NCBI GenBank assembly: GCA_947624385.1
Contig: CANQJZ010000017.1
Location: forward strand, 1-42,520
Origin: an uncultured Oscillospiraceae bacterium
GTDB taxonomy: Bacteria > Bacillota > Clostridia > Oscillospirales > Oscillospiraceae
DNA: 42,520 nucleotides
Direction of reading: 5' to 3'
How positions within the stretch are numbered: position 1 is the first letter of the stretch; each line of letters begins with the position of its first letter. The notes beneath the pieces were generated by a model that saw nothing but the letters and a program-made list of their open reading frames with translations, was not told the origin of the DNA and searched no databases. Below, in pieces: positions 15,664 through 24,418 of this stretch. The position numbers were made by a program, and so were the translations under genes.

Positions 15664-18219
15664 TCAAAACTGCGAGCGCTTCACGGCCTGGGCGATCTGG
15701 TCCAGGACCCAATCGACCTCGGACTTGAACTCGCCGGAGGACGTGCGCAGCACCCCGGAGCGGAAGGCTCCAAGCTGGACAAGCCGGTCGGAGGTGACGA
15801 CCCGGACCGTCTCGTTCTTGCCTATCTCGTCCACCAGGCGCTCGATGTACATGTCCGCCGTCTCGCCCTCTTTTGTGTACGCCACGCGGACGTTGGCCCG
15901 GCTGTCCCGGCTGCCGGCGCCGCCGGGGACCTTGTAGGCGTCAAAGACGACAGCCAGGTCGCACTTGGTGTAGCCCTGGTAGTTGGCCAGGATGTCTAAA
16001 AGCTTGTCCCGGGCCATATCCAGCCCCTGGGCGGCCAGGGCTTTCAACTCGTCCCAGGCGAAGATCACATTGTACCCGTCCACGATGATGTGCTCTTTCG
16101 TTTTGCGGGCTTGCATTTGGATTCCCACGGCGCTGTTGATCTGGGGGGCGGCGTACTGTTTGCGGCGGATGGGGCCGAACTCCCGGACCATGATGGCCTC
16201 CAGCTCTTTTTCGTCGATGTCCAGATTTTGCCGCCGGAGCTTTGGTTCGGGGCTGTCCATGGGCGCGTCCGATTTTTTGAGGGCGCTTTCCAGGTGCATG
16301 TACTCGGGGACCTTGTTCCACTTCACGGTGAAGCCGCCGCCGTGGGCGCAAAAGACGCTGTCCGGGGTGTTTTCCAGGTCCGCCTCCGGGTCGTAGTCCA
16401 GCGCGGCGATGACGGCCTCGGCGTCGTGACAGGGCCGACAGCCGTCCACCCGACAGGAAAACCGGCCGCGGCCGCCGGTGTACGCCGCCACCTGCGCGGC
16501 GTAATCGCCCATGGCGGAAACGGGGGCGTGGCCCTCCAGAACGGTAAATTCCCCCTGGGTAACGGGACTTTCATGTACGCCGCCCATGGCCCGCACGTCC
16601 GTGATGGCCCGGCCGATCTGGGCGGTGGGGACCTCCAAATGGAAGGCGTAGTAGGGCTCTAAAAGCACGCTTTTGGCCTGCATGAGCCCTTGGCGCACGG
16701 CGCGATACGTCGCCTGGCGGAAGTCCCCGCCCTCGGTGTGCTTCAGGTGGGCCCGGCCGGTGAGCAGCGTGATCTTCACGTCCGTCAGGGGCGAGCCGGT
16801 GAGCACGCCAAGGTGCTGTTTTTCCTCCAAATGGGTCAGGATAAGCCGCTGCCAGTTCCGGTCCAGCACGTCCTCGGAACAGACCGTGTCCACCTGGATA
16901 CCGCTGCCGGGTTCGCCGGGTTCTAAGAGCAGGTGTACCTCCGCGTAATGGCGCAGGGGCTCAAAGTGGCCCACGCCCTCCACCGCGTTTTCAATGGTCT
17001 CCCGGTACAGGACCCGGCCCGCGTCGATGTCCACGTCCACGTCGAACCGGTCCTTGACGAGGCTTTTCAAAATTTCGATCTGCACCGCGCCCATGAGCTG
17101 CACGTGTATCTCCCCCAGACCCTCCTGCCAGAGGATGTGCAGCTGGGGCTCTTCCTTCTCCAGCATTTTCAGCTTGGGCAGCATGGTCTGGGGGTCCGTG
17201 CCTTTTGGCAGGACGATGCGGTAGCCCATGGCGGGAATTAAATACGGCGCGCCGCCGTCCGGCTCCGCTCCAAGGCCCTGGCCGGGCCAGGTGGCGGAAA
17301 GGCCCGTCACGGCGCAGACAGTGCCCGCCGGGACAGTGTCGGCGGCGTCGAACTTGACACCGGAGTAGAGCCGTATCTGGCCGATCTTTTCCTCCAGGGG
17401 TTCAGAGCCGTTCAGAGGCAGATAACGCACCGGCATGCGCACGGATAATGCGCCGCCGGTGATCTTCATATAGGTGAGGCGCTCGCCCCGGCTGTCCCGG
17501 CCGATCTTATAGACCCGTGCGGCAAAGGGCGCGGCGGGCCAGGCGGGGGAGAGGGTATATTTGTCCAAGGCGGCGAGAAAGGCCTCCACGCCGTCCAGCT
17601 TTAAGCCAGAGCCGAAAAAGCAGGGGAAAAGCTTCCTCTGTCGGATGAGCCGGGCCGCGTCCGCGTCAGATACAGCGCCGGTCTCCATATAGGCGTCCAG
17701 GGCCGCCTCGTCCAGCAGGGCCACCTGCTCGTCCCGGTCGTCAGCCGGGGCGGAAAAGTCCACGCAGGCGTCCCCCAGACGGGCCCGGATATCGGCCAGC
17801 AGAGCGGCCTTGTCCGTGCCGGAGACGTCCATCTTGGTGACGAACAGGAACGTGGGGATGTTGTACCGGGCCAGAAGGCCCCAGAGGGTCCGGGTGTGGG
17901 CCTGAACGCCGTCCGTGCCGCTTATGACCAGAATGGCGTAGTCCAGCACCTGCAGCACCCGCTCCGCCTCCGGGGAGAAGTCCACGTGGCCGGGGGTGTC
18001 CAGCAGCGTAAGCTCTGTATCGCCCAGGGACAATATGGCCTGTTTGGAGAAGATGGTGATGCCACGGGCCCGCTCCAGGTCGTGGGTGTCCAGAAAGGTG
18101 TCCCGGTGGTCCACACGGCCCAGCTTGCGGATACGGCCCGTCAGGTACAGCATGCCCTCGGAGAGGGTGGTCTTGCCCGCGTCCACATGGGCCAATATGC
18201 CGACGGTCAGCTTCTTCAT
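15664..18219 (-). CDS. TetM/EF-G-like ribosomal GTPase fused to NYN (YacP/Rae1-like) nuclease
   Basis: An 851-residue cytoplasmic fusion. Residues 1-640 follow the TetM/EF-G plan: G1 AHVDAGKTT (10-18), switch I with DLERARGITI (47-56), G3 DTPGH (74-78), G4 TKMD (128-131), then domains II-V. The domain IV tip reads HLKHTEGGDFR (491-501), lacking the YSPV loop by which TetM dislodges tetracycline. Cysteines 589, 594, 597 and 624 could bind metal. A linker (about 650-705) leads to an NYN domain (709-845) with IIVDGYNVIF, VVFDAYKVPGG, GETADMYIERLV and VVTSD; Asp714, Asp760, Asp789 and Asp811 are the likely catalytic acids. This domain matches YacP, known in Bacillus as Rae1, an A-site mRNA endonuclease. 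ATG 18219 is chosen because the protein then begins MKKLTVGILAHVDAGKT, and it overlaps the GNAT stop as TGATG. Confidence 0.88.
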   Translation of the reverse strand: MKKLTVGILAHVDAGKTTLSEGMLYLTGRIRKLGRVDHRDTFLDTHDLERARGITIFSKQAILSLGDTELTLLDTPGHVDFSPEAERVLQVLDYAILVISGTDGVQAHTRTLWGLLARYNIPTFLFVTKMDVSGTDKAALLADIRARLGDACVDFSAPADDRDEQVALLDEAALDAYMETGAVSDADAARLIRQRKLFPCFFGSGLKLDGVEAFLAALDKYTLSPAWPAAPFAARVYKIGRDSRGERLTYMKITGGALSVRMPVRYLPLNGSEPLEEKIGQIRLYSGVKFDAADTVPAGTVCAVTGLSATWPGQGLGAEPDGGAPYLIPAMGYRIVLPKGTDPQTMLPKLKMLEKEEPQLHILWQEGLGEIHVQLMGAVQIEILKSLVKDRFDVDVDIDAGRVLYRETIENAVEGVGHFEPLRHYAEVHLLLEPGEPGSGIQVDTVCSEDVLDRNWQRLILTHLEEKQHLGVLTGSPLTDVKITLLTGRAHLKHTEGGDFRQATYRAVRQGLMQAKSVLLEPYYAFHLEVPTAQIGRAITDVRAMGGVHESPVTQGEFTVLEGHAPVSAMGDYAAQVAAYTGGRGRFSCRVDGCRPCHDAEAVIAALDYDPEADLENTPDSVFCAHGGGFTVKWNKVPEYMHLESALKKSDAPMDSPEPKLRRQNLDIDEKELEAIMVREFGPIRRKQYAAPQINSAVGIQMQARKTKEHIIVDGYNVIFAWDELKALAAQGLDMARDKLLDILANYQGYTKCDLAVVFDAYKVPGGAGSRDSRANVRVAYTKEGETADMYIERLVDEIGKNETVRVVTSDRLVQLGAFRSGVLRTSSGEFKSEVDWVLDQIAQAVKRSQF

Positions 18220-19073
18220 CAGTCGAAGGCAAAGCCCCACCACAGCTCGTCAGGCAGAGGCTCGCGCACGTCGGGACCAAGTGTGCCCAGCACGAATGGC
18301 CGCGCCTGGCCGGGGCCGGGGTAGAAAAGGGGCGTGCGGACCTCATAGCGCTCCGCCGGGAAACGGGCCGCCACCGAGGCCAGAACGTCGGCCCAGTCGC
18401 CCTCCGGGGCCAGAAGCTCCAGGACACGGCACGTGTCCCCGTCCAGCTCCACGGCGGCGATGTCCCCGTTCAGGTCCAGCATGCTGCCGCCAAAGCGGCG
18501 CATGTGCTGCCTTTCCAGGCTGAGAAGCTCCGGGCCCATGACGGCGTAGGGACGGCCGCGGAGCAGTGCCTTACGGCGCAGATAATATTCCCCGGCGGAG
18601 ATGGGCGCGGCCGCCTCACGGGGCACGCCGGTGATCTCGGCGGGACCCAGAAACGCCTCCCGGATATAGCTGACAGGCACGCAGCCGGCGGCCTTTTCAT
18701 AAAAGGCGTACATGGCCTGCTCCCCCGGCATGACGCACACCGCGTGGGACCACTTGCCGGCCTCGGCCACGCAGGCTTTGTACACCGCCGTGCCGATGCC
18801 CCGGCCCCGGTATGCGCTGTCCGTGGACAGGGCGTAGGTGTACGCCGTGGTCAGGGACTGGCCGGAGGGCGGGAACATCAGCGGCCCGTTCATGATGTAC
18901 ATGGCCGAGACGACCTGGCCGTCCGCCTCCGCCACCATGCACCGGTCGGGCTTTAAGAACATGGCGTGGTAGGCGCGTATGTAGTCGTCGCTGTCGGAAA
19001 AACCCTCCCGCCACAGCTCGATCAAACGGGGGCGGTCGGTCTCCCGCCAGGGGCGTATCGTCACGTTATCCAT
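18219..19073 (-). CDS. GNAT family N-acetyltransferase
   Basis: A 284-residue acetyltransferase. The amino half is a GNAT domain beginning VTIRPWRETDRPRLIELW, with acetyl-CoA loop YRGRGIGTAVYKAC (88-101). The carboxyl half (about 145-284) is less conserved and may be a second degenerate domain, as in Eis-like proteins. The substrate is unknown; antibiotics, a ribosomal protein or a small molecule are all possible. It overlaps the DUF2156 gene by 8 bp and the GTPase-nuclease by one base, so the three are translationally coupled. Confidence 0.85.
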   Translation of the reverse strand: MDNVTIRPWRETDRPRLIELWREGFSDSDDYIRAYHAMFLKPDRCMVAEADGQVVSAMYIMNGPLMFPPSGQSLTTAYTYALSTDSAYRGRGIGTAVYKACVAEAGKWSHAVCVMPGEQAMYAFYEKAAGCVPVSYIREAFLGPAEITGVPREAAAPISAGEYYLRRKALLRGRPYAVMGPELLSLERQHMRRFGGSMLDLNGDIAAVELDGDTCRVLELLAPEGDWADVLASVAARFPAERYEVRTPLFYPGPGQARPFVLGTLGPDVREPLPDELWWGFAFD

Positions 19074-19968
19074 TTGGCAGCACCACCTTGTATTTTTCCA
19101 CCATCCGGTCCGGATGGTAGCTGAGTTTGGACTGTCGGAGAGAGGGACGGCCCATGTCGTCCTCCCGGTTTATCCACCGCACCCGGGGATGGGTGGCGCG
19201 GATGGCGCGGACGAACTGGCGGTTGACCATGGCATAGGCCCCGTTGATGTCCGCGAAGGCTTTTTCAAAATGGATGTCGAAGGTGTCAAGGCTTGTCATT
19301 TCCCCCATGGAGAAGGCCACAAGCGTTGACCCGGACCAGAGAAGTCCCCCGTCCAGACCCAGCGCGTCAAAGTTCGCAAAGGCCCGGTCGATGGCCCGGT
19401 ATTCCGCGTCGATGCCGTCCTGCTCGTCCTCGCCGCAGGCGGCCATCCACTTATCCAGCATGTCCCGGCACGCGGGGATGTCCCCGGCGGTCATGGGGGA
19501 GAAGGTCCAGTCGTTTTCCTGCTCGAAGCGGTGGATATGGTTGCGCTTGCCGTGCAGGTGTTTGCCGGTGAGGGCGTCCAGCTTTTCGGCGGCGTAGAGA
19601 TAGTCCCACAGGTCCCGCTCCGGCTCCGCGGTCAGGTCATCGCCAAAAAGGGCCTGTATCAAGGGCAGGTGGTCCGCCGTCACGCCCCGCAGGACGAAGG
19701 GAAAGCCCTTCCCCCTGGCGTACGCGCCCATCTCGGCCAGTACCGGGGCAAGGTCCCCGCTGCCGATGGGCCAGGCGAAAAAGGGCTCCGGGCCGTAACA
19801 GGGCATGCAGATCATGCGCTCGCCCAGCTTGCCCACCTGCTGGCGGTAGGTCCCGTCCCAGAGGAAGATGTTGCCGAAGTTATAGTCCGCGCTGGGGGAG
19901 TTCTCCGCCAGGACCAGCGGGTCTATCCAGGCCTTGTCGGCCAATGTGACAGGGTGCAGTTCAATCAT
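19066..19968 (-). CDS. DUF2156 (LysX/MprF C-terminal-like) protein
   Basis: A 300-residue soluble protein of the DUF2156 family, a double GNAT-like fold related to the aminoacyl-transferring domain of MprF/LPG synthase. The start [22 protein letters not shown] and the HGKRNHIHRFEQEN and WINREDDMGRPSLRQSKLSY segments are characteristic. There is no membrane part, so it is not a complete MprF. Related proteins use aminoacyl-tRNA as donor; whether this one does is inference. It is flanked by 8-bp overlaps with the uracil-DNA glycosylase and GNAT genes. Confidence 0.85.
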   Translation of the reverse strand: MIELHPVTLADKAWIDPLVLAENSPSADYNFGNIFLWDGTYRQQVGKLGERMICMPCYGPEPFFAWPIGSGDLAPVLAEMGAYARGKGFPFVLRGVTADHLPLIQALFGDDLTAEPERDLWDYLYAAEKLDALTGKHLHGKRNHIHRFEQENDWTFSPMTAGDIPACRDMLDKWMAACGEDEQDGIDAEYRAIDRAFANFDALGLDGGLLWSGSTLVAFSMGEMTSLDTFDIHFEKAFADINGAYAMVNRQFVRAIRATHPRVRWINREDDMGRPSLRQSKLSYHPDRMVEKYKVVLPNG

Positions 19969-20545
19969 GGAGGCTCTCGATCTGGCGCTGCAAGGCTTTC
20001 AGGTCCACGAAGGTCTCCGGACGCTTGGAGGGGTCCCGCAGCAGGGCGGAGGGGTGGTAGATGGCCATGGCGCGGCGGCCCTCCACGTCGAACCACTGGC
20101 CGTGCTCCCGGGAGATGCGAAAGTCCGGGCGGATGAAGACTTGCGCGGCGATACGGCCCAGAAAGACAAGTATTTTCGGGTCCACCAGGTCCATCTGCCG
20201 GCGCAGCCAGCCAATGCAGGCGCTCTGCTCGTCGGGCAGAGGGTCCCGGTTCCGGGGCGGGCGGCACTTGACGATGTTGGCGATGTACACCTTTGTCCGG
20301 TCCAGGTCGATGATCTCCAGCATGGTGTCCAGCAGCTTGCCCGCCGGGCCCACGAAGGGCTCGCCCTGCAGGTCCTCCTGCTCGCCGGGACCCTCGCCGA
20401 TGAACATCACGTCCGCCGTCTCCAGCCCCACGCCGAACACCAGATTTTTCCGCGTCCGGCCCAGCTCGCAGTTCATGCACCCGGCGCAGTCTGAACGCAG
20501 CTTTTCCCAGCTGTCGTCCGGTGTGTTGTCCCTGAAAAAATCCAT
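19961..20545 (-). CDS. family 4 uracil-DNA glycosylase
   Basis: A 194-residue iron-sulfur uracil-DNA glycosylase, which removes uracil from deaminated DNA. The catalytic motif is [17 protein letters not shown] (50-66). The uracil-binding His is in [15 protein letters not shown]. Cysteines 23, 26, 94 and 110 ([16 protein letters not shown]) are placed as the cluster ligands of family 4. It starts 3 bp after the stop of the second exporter gene and overlaps DUF2156 by 8 bp, so it belongs to the same transcript. Confidence 0.93.
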   Translation of the reverse strand: MDFFRDNTPDDSWEKLRSDCAGCMNCELGRTRKNLVFGVGLETADVMFIGEGPGEQEDLQGEPFVGPAGKLLDTMLEIIDLDRTKVYIANIVKCRPPRNRDPLPDEQSACIGWLRRQMDLVDPKILVFLGRIAAQVFIRPDFRISREHGQWFDVEGRRAMAIYHPSALLRDPSKRPETFVDLKALQRQIESLHD

Positions 20546-20548
20546 GGC

Positions 20549-22519
20549 TTAATCCAGCTCGCTCTGGCCGGTGTAGAGCATATAGTACCGGCCTTTTTGC
20601 CGCAAAAGGTCCTCGTGGCTGCCCCGCTCCACGATCTTGCCGTGCTCGATGACCACGATGGCCTGGGCGTTGCGGACCGTGCTGAGCCGGTGGGCGATGA
20701 CGAACACGCTCCGGCCCTCCATCAGCGCGTCCATGCCCTTGTCGATGAGCTTTTCCGTGCGGGTGTCGATGGAGCTGGTGGCCTCGTCCAAAATCATCAC
20801 CGGGTGCTTGGCCACGGCGGTGCGGGCGATGGCCAAAAGCTGCCGCTGGCCCTGGGAGAGGTTCTGGCCGTTGCCGGTGATCATGGTGTTGTACCCGTCC
20901 GGCAGACGGGTAATGAAGCCGTGGGCGTTGGCGGCTTTGGCCGCGGCGACGCATTCCTCGTCCGTGGCGTCCAGCTTGCCGTAGCGGATGTTGTCCATGA
21001 CCGTGCCGGTGAACAGGTTCGTGTCCTGCAGCACGATGCCGAGACTGCGGCGCAGGGCCGCTTTTTTGATGTCCTTCACGTCGATGCCGTCAAATAAAAT
21101 GCGGCCGCTGTCGATCTCGTAAAAGCGGTTGATCAGGTTGGTGACCGTGGTCTTGCCCGCGCCGGTGGAGCCCACGAAGGCGATTTTCTGGCCCGGGTCC
21201 GCCCAGACGGTGAAGTCGTGCAGCACGGGCTTTCCGGGCACATAGGAGAAGTCCACGTTTTCCAGGCGGACGCCGCCCCGGACCTCCCGGAACTCAAATG
21301 TCCCGTCGCTCTGGGGTATCTTCCAGGCCCAGAAGCCGGTGCGCTCCCCGTGGCCCGTCTCGGTCAGTGTCCCGTCCGGGGCGTGGTCCACCGTGACCAG
21401 CGTCACGGCGCCGTCGTCCGGCTCCGGCTCATGGTCGATGATGGCGAAGATGCGCTCCGCGCCGGCGATGGCGGAGAAGAGGTTGATGGCCTGGTTCGAC
21501 ATCATGTTTATGGGCATGGTCACCTGGCGGATGTAGTTGAGGTACACCCCCAGCGAGCCGATGGTGAAGGAGCCCGCTACGGTCATGAACCCGCCCAGCA
21601 CGGCCGTGACCGCGTAGCAGATGTTCATGACGGCGTTCATGGTGGGGAAGATGATGCTGCCCAGGAAGTTGGCGAAGATGGCGTTGTCCCGGTACTCGTC
21701 GTTGCGATCGGTGAAACCGGCCTTGGCCCGGTCCTCGTAGTTGAAGGCCTTGACCACTTTCAGCCCGTCCAGCATCTCCTCGATGTAGCCGTTTAACTCG
21801 CCAAGAGAGGATTGCTGCTTTTTAAAGAGGATACGGGAGTACCGGCCCACGCCCTTCACCAGCGTGAAGGAAAGGCCGATGGTCACAAGGGTGATGAGAA
21901 ACAGCTTCCAGCTCAGGGCGATCATCAGCCCCACGGTGCCGACAAAGGTAATGATGCCGGACAAAAACTGCACGATGCCCTGTTCCAGACACATCTGCAC
22001 GTTGTCCGCGTCGTTGGAAAAGCGGCTCATCAGCTCCCCGTGGGTGTGCTCGTCGAAAAACGTGATGGGCAGGTCCTGCAGCGCGGAGAACAGGTCCCGG
22101 CGCAGGGCGTTGGTGGCCCACTGGGCCAGGGTCATGCAGGTGCGGGAGGTGCAGTAGGTGGCCACGGCGCTGGCAAGATAGATGCCCGCCAGGATGGCGA
22201 GCTGCCGGGCCAGGGCGGAGAAGTCCTTTTCAGGGCTTTTGATGAGCGGGACGATGTAGTCGTCTATCAAAGGCCGCAGATAGTAGCTGGCCGCCAGGGT
22301 ACACACCGTGGAGATCAGCATGGTCACCAGCACCAGGGCAAAAAGGCCCTTGCGCTTGCCGGCGTAGCCTAAAATGCGCAGGAGCGTGCCCTTGGCGTCC
22401 TTGGGCTTGCGGTAGTCCCGGCCGCCGCTTTTGTATATCTTCTCGTCGTTTTCGTCCACGCTGTCCACGGCGATGCGCGCTTTCAGCTGGGACAGGATGC
22501 TCTGCTTTTTCTCAGCCAT
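20549..22519 (-). CDS. ABC exporter half-transporter, catalytically complete subunit
   Basis: A 656-residue fused membrane and ATPase protein of the multidrug/lipid exporter type. A six-helix membrane domain (about 45-345) is followed by an insertion with an acidic and glycine-rich stretch (about 350-395) and the ATPase: Walker [10 protein letters not shown], signature NLSQGQRQL, Walker [13 protein letters not shown] with the catalytic Glu. It pairs with the next gene, which has Asp at that place, giving the asymmetric heterodimer seen in BmrCD, LmrCD and TM287/288. The gene overlaps its partner by 8 bp. The cargo is unknown. Confidence 0.92.
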   Translation of the reverse strand: MAEKKQSILSQLKARIAVDSVDENDEKIYKSGGRDYRKPKDAKGTLLRILGYAGKRKGLFALVLVTMLISTVCTLAASYYLRPLIDDYIVPLIKSPEKDFSALARQLAILAGIYLASAVATYCTSRTCMTLAQWATNALRRDLFSALQDLPITFFDEHTHGELMSRFSNDADNVQMCLEQGIVQFLSGIITFVGTVGLMIALSWKLFLITLVTIGLSFTLVKGVGRYSRILFKKQQSSLGELNGYIEEMLDGLKVVKAFNYEDRAKAGFTDRNDEYRDNAIFANFLGSIIFPTMNAVMNICYAVTAVLGGFMTVAGSFTIGSLGVYLNYIRQVTMPINMMSNQAINLFSAIAGAERIFAIIDHEPEPDDGAVTLVTVDHAPDGTLTETGHGERTGFWAWKIPQSDGTFEFREVRGGVRLENVDFSYVPGKPVLHDFTVWADPGQKIAFVGSTGAGKTTVTNLINRFYEIDSGRILFDGIDVKDIKKAALRRSLGIVLQDTNLFTGTVMDNIRYGKLDATDEECVAAAKAANAHGFITRLPDGYNTMITGNGQNLSQGQRQLLAIARTAVAKHPVMILDEATSSIDTRTEKLIDKGMDALMEGRSVFVIAHRLSTVRNAQAIVVIEHGKIVERGSHEDLLRQKGRYYMLYTGQSELD

Positions 22520-24257
22520 CGCTCAACGCCTCCTCCACCTGGGATGTGTAGATGTCCCGGTAGATGGGACTTTTTTCCAAAAGCTCCTGGTGGGTGCCAA
22601 CGGATTCCACGCGGCCCTCGTCCAGGACCACGATCTTGTCCGCGCCCACCACGGAGGATACCCGCTGGGCGATGATGAACACGGTGGTGCCCTTTAATTC
22701 CCGGGAGAAGCTCTCCCGGATACGGCCCTCCGTGTCGGAGTCCACGGCGCTGGTGCTGTCGTCCAGCAGGAGGATGGCCGGTTTTTTGAGCATGGCCCGG
22801 GCGATGCAAAGCCGCTGCTTCTGCCCGCCGGAGACGTTGGTGCCGCCCTGCAAAATGCGGGTGTCCAGCCCGTCGGGCATCTGGGAGACGAAGTCCCATG
22901 CCTGGGCGCTTTGCAGCGCGGCGACGATCTCCTCGTCCGTGGCGTCGGCCTTGCCCCACTGCATGTTTTCCCGGATGGTGCCGGAGAAGAGCACGTTCTT
23001 TTGCAGGACCATGCCAACGCCGTCGCGCAGGTCCTCGATGGGGTAGTCCCGCACGTCCACGCCGTCCACCAGCACCCGGCCCTCCGACACGTCGTAAAAC
23101 CGGGGGATGAGGTTCACAAGGCTGGACTTGCCGGAGCCGGTGCCGCCCACGATGGCCACCGTCTGGCCGGGCTGGACGGAGAAGGTGATGTTTTTCAGCA
23201 CGTCCTCGCCGTTGCCTGTGCGGGAGTAGCGGAAGGACACGTCCTGAAATTCCACGGAGCCGTGGTCGGGAGCGATGGGGTGGGGTTTGGCGCCGGGTTT
23301 GTTCTGGATGTCCGGCACCGCGTCCAGCACCTCGGCGATGCGCTTGCCGCAGGCACGGGAGCGGGTGTACTGCATGAGGACCATGGAGAACATCATCACG
23401 CTCATCATGATCTGATTGAGGTAGCTGACAACGGCCAAAAGCTGGCCGCTTTCGATGGTCCCGCGGGCCACCATGCGGCCGCCGAACCAGTACACGCACA
23501 GCGTCACCGCGTTCAGGACGATGGTGGCCAGGGGGCTCATGGCGATGATCACGCCCACGGCCTTCAGGTTGGCGCGTGTCAGCTCGTCGTTGGCTTTTTT
23601 GAACTTCTGCCGCTCGTAGTGCTGGCGGACGAATGCCTTGACGACCCGGATGGCGATCAGGTTCTCCTGAATGTCCGCGTTCATGGCGTCCAGCTTTTGC
23701 TGCACCAGCAGGAAGAGCTTATCCACCAGCGTCATCACCGTGATGACGCCCACGAACAGCACAGGCACCGCCACCATAAAGATCAGGGCCAGCCGCCAGG
23801 AGTAGGTTATCACGATGGTCATGGCCACCAGAAGCTGGAAGGGGGCCTGGATGAAGGTGCGCAGCATCATCTGCACGGCCATTTGCAGCTGGCGCACGTC
23901 GCTGGTGGTGCGGGTGATCAGGCTGGCCGTGGAGAAACGGTCGATGTCCGCAAAGGAAAACTCCTGGATGTGCCGGTACATGGCCTGGCGCAGGTTGGAG
24001 CCAAAGCCGTTGGCGGCTCGGGAGGCGTTCCAGGTGCTTATGTACCCGGAGACGACGCTCATGATGGCCAGGGCCGTCATCAGAAGGCCGCACACGACGA
24101 TGTACTGCCGGTCGCCGGTGGCGACGCCCTGGTCCACGATGCTGCTCATCAGCGTGGGCAGCGCCAGGGTCACCACCGTCTCCAGCAGCACGAAAATGGG
24201 GGTCAGGATCAGGGAGTTTTTGTACTTGCCCCAATATCCTGTCAGGATCTCACGCAT
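22512..24257 (-). CDS. ABC exporter half-transporter, degenerate-site subunit
   Basis: A 581-residue partner of the 656-residue exporter. The start ATG 24257 gives REILTGYWGKYKNSLILTPI, the usual first helix region; upstream codons are not supported. The ATPase has Walker A GGTGSGKSS, signature NVSGGQKQR and Walker B LLLDDSTSAVDSDTE, where Asp replaces the catalytic Glu, the mark of the degenerate site in heterodimeric exporters. The ribosome site AAAGGAG is 13 bp away, longer than ideal. It is the first gene of the leftward string and has its own promoter at 24307-24335. Confidence 0.92.
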   Translation of the reverse strand: MREILTGYWGKYKNSLILTPIFVLLETVVTLALPTLMSSIVDQGVATGDRQYIVVCGLLMTALAIMSVVSGYISTWNASRAANGFGSNLRQAMYRHIQEFSFADIDRFSTASLITRTTSDVRQLQMAVQMMLRTFIQAPFQLLVAMTIVITYSWRLALIFMVAVPVLFVGVITVMTLVDKLFLLVQQKLDAMNADIQENLIAIRVVKAFVRQHYERQKFKKANDELTRANLKAVGVIIAMSPLATIVLNAVTLCVYWFGGRMVARGTIESGQLLAVVSYLNQIMMSVMMFSMVLMQYTRSRACGKRIAEVLDAVPDIQNKPGAKPHPIAPDHGSVEFQDVSFRYSRTGNGEDVLKNITFSVQPGQTVAIVGGTGSGKSSLVNLIPRFYDVSEGRVLVDGVDVRDYPIEDLRDGVGMVLQKNVLFSGTIRENMQWGKADATDEEIVAALQSAQAWDFVSQMPDGLDTRILQGGTNVSGGQKQRLCIARAMLKKPAILLLDDSTSAVDSDTEGRIRESFSRELKGTTVFIIAQRVSSVVGADKIVVLDEGRVESVGTHQELLEKSPIYRDIYTSQVEEALSDG

Positions 24258-24306
24258 GGGTGGGGGACCGCTCCTTTCATGTGGAAAAATACAATATAAC
24301 TTAAAT

Positions 24307-24335
24307 ATGCTACCAAATTTAATTGGCGGTGTCAA
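24307..24335 (-). promoter_or_regulatory. promoter of the exporter/GTPase string
   Basis: On the minus strand TTGACA (24335-24330), a 17-bp spacer and TAGCAT (24312-24307) make a SigA promoter. The spacer holds an imperfect palindrome (CCAAATTTAATTGG, 24313-24326) that a MarR/TetR-type regulator might use. The next upstream gene is spoIIIAA, read away from it. Confidence 0.7.
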
Positions 24336-24343
24336 CATATGGT

Positions 24344-24365
24344 GTGTGAACAGTGTGTGAATAGT
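24344..24365. repeat. tandem 11-bp direct repeat between divergent promoters
   Basis: TGTGTGAACAG and TGTGTGAATAG stand head to tail with one difference. They lie upstream of the exporter -35 and before the SigE-type promoter of spoIIIAA, one helical turn apart, as in binding sites for response regulators. Confidence 0.55.
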
Positions 24366-24370
24366 GGCAG

Positions 24371-24400
24371 GCATACATGGGCAGACAGGCCGCATAGACT
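24371..24400 (+). promoter_or_regulatory. SigE-type promoter of the spoIIIA operon
   Basis: GCATACAT (24371-24378), a 14-bp spacer and CATAGACT (24393-24400) fit the mother-cell SigE consensus, with one mismatch in the -10. It is 18 bp before spoIIIAA, whose homologues are SigE-controlled. Confidence 0.65.
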
Positions 24401-24418
24401 TGTCCGGGAAGTGAGAGC

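Noticed and set aside
15664-18219. Calling the GTPase a tetracycline-resistance determinant
   Set aside because: The drug-displacing tip loop is not conserved and a nuclease domain is fused; likeness to TetM alone is not enough.
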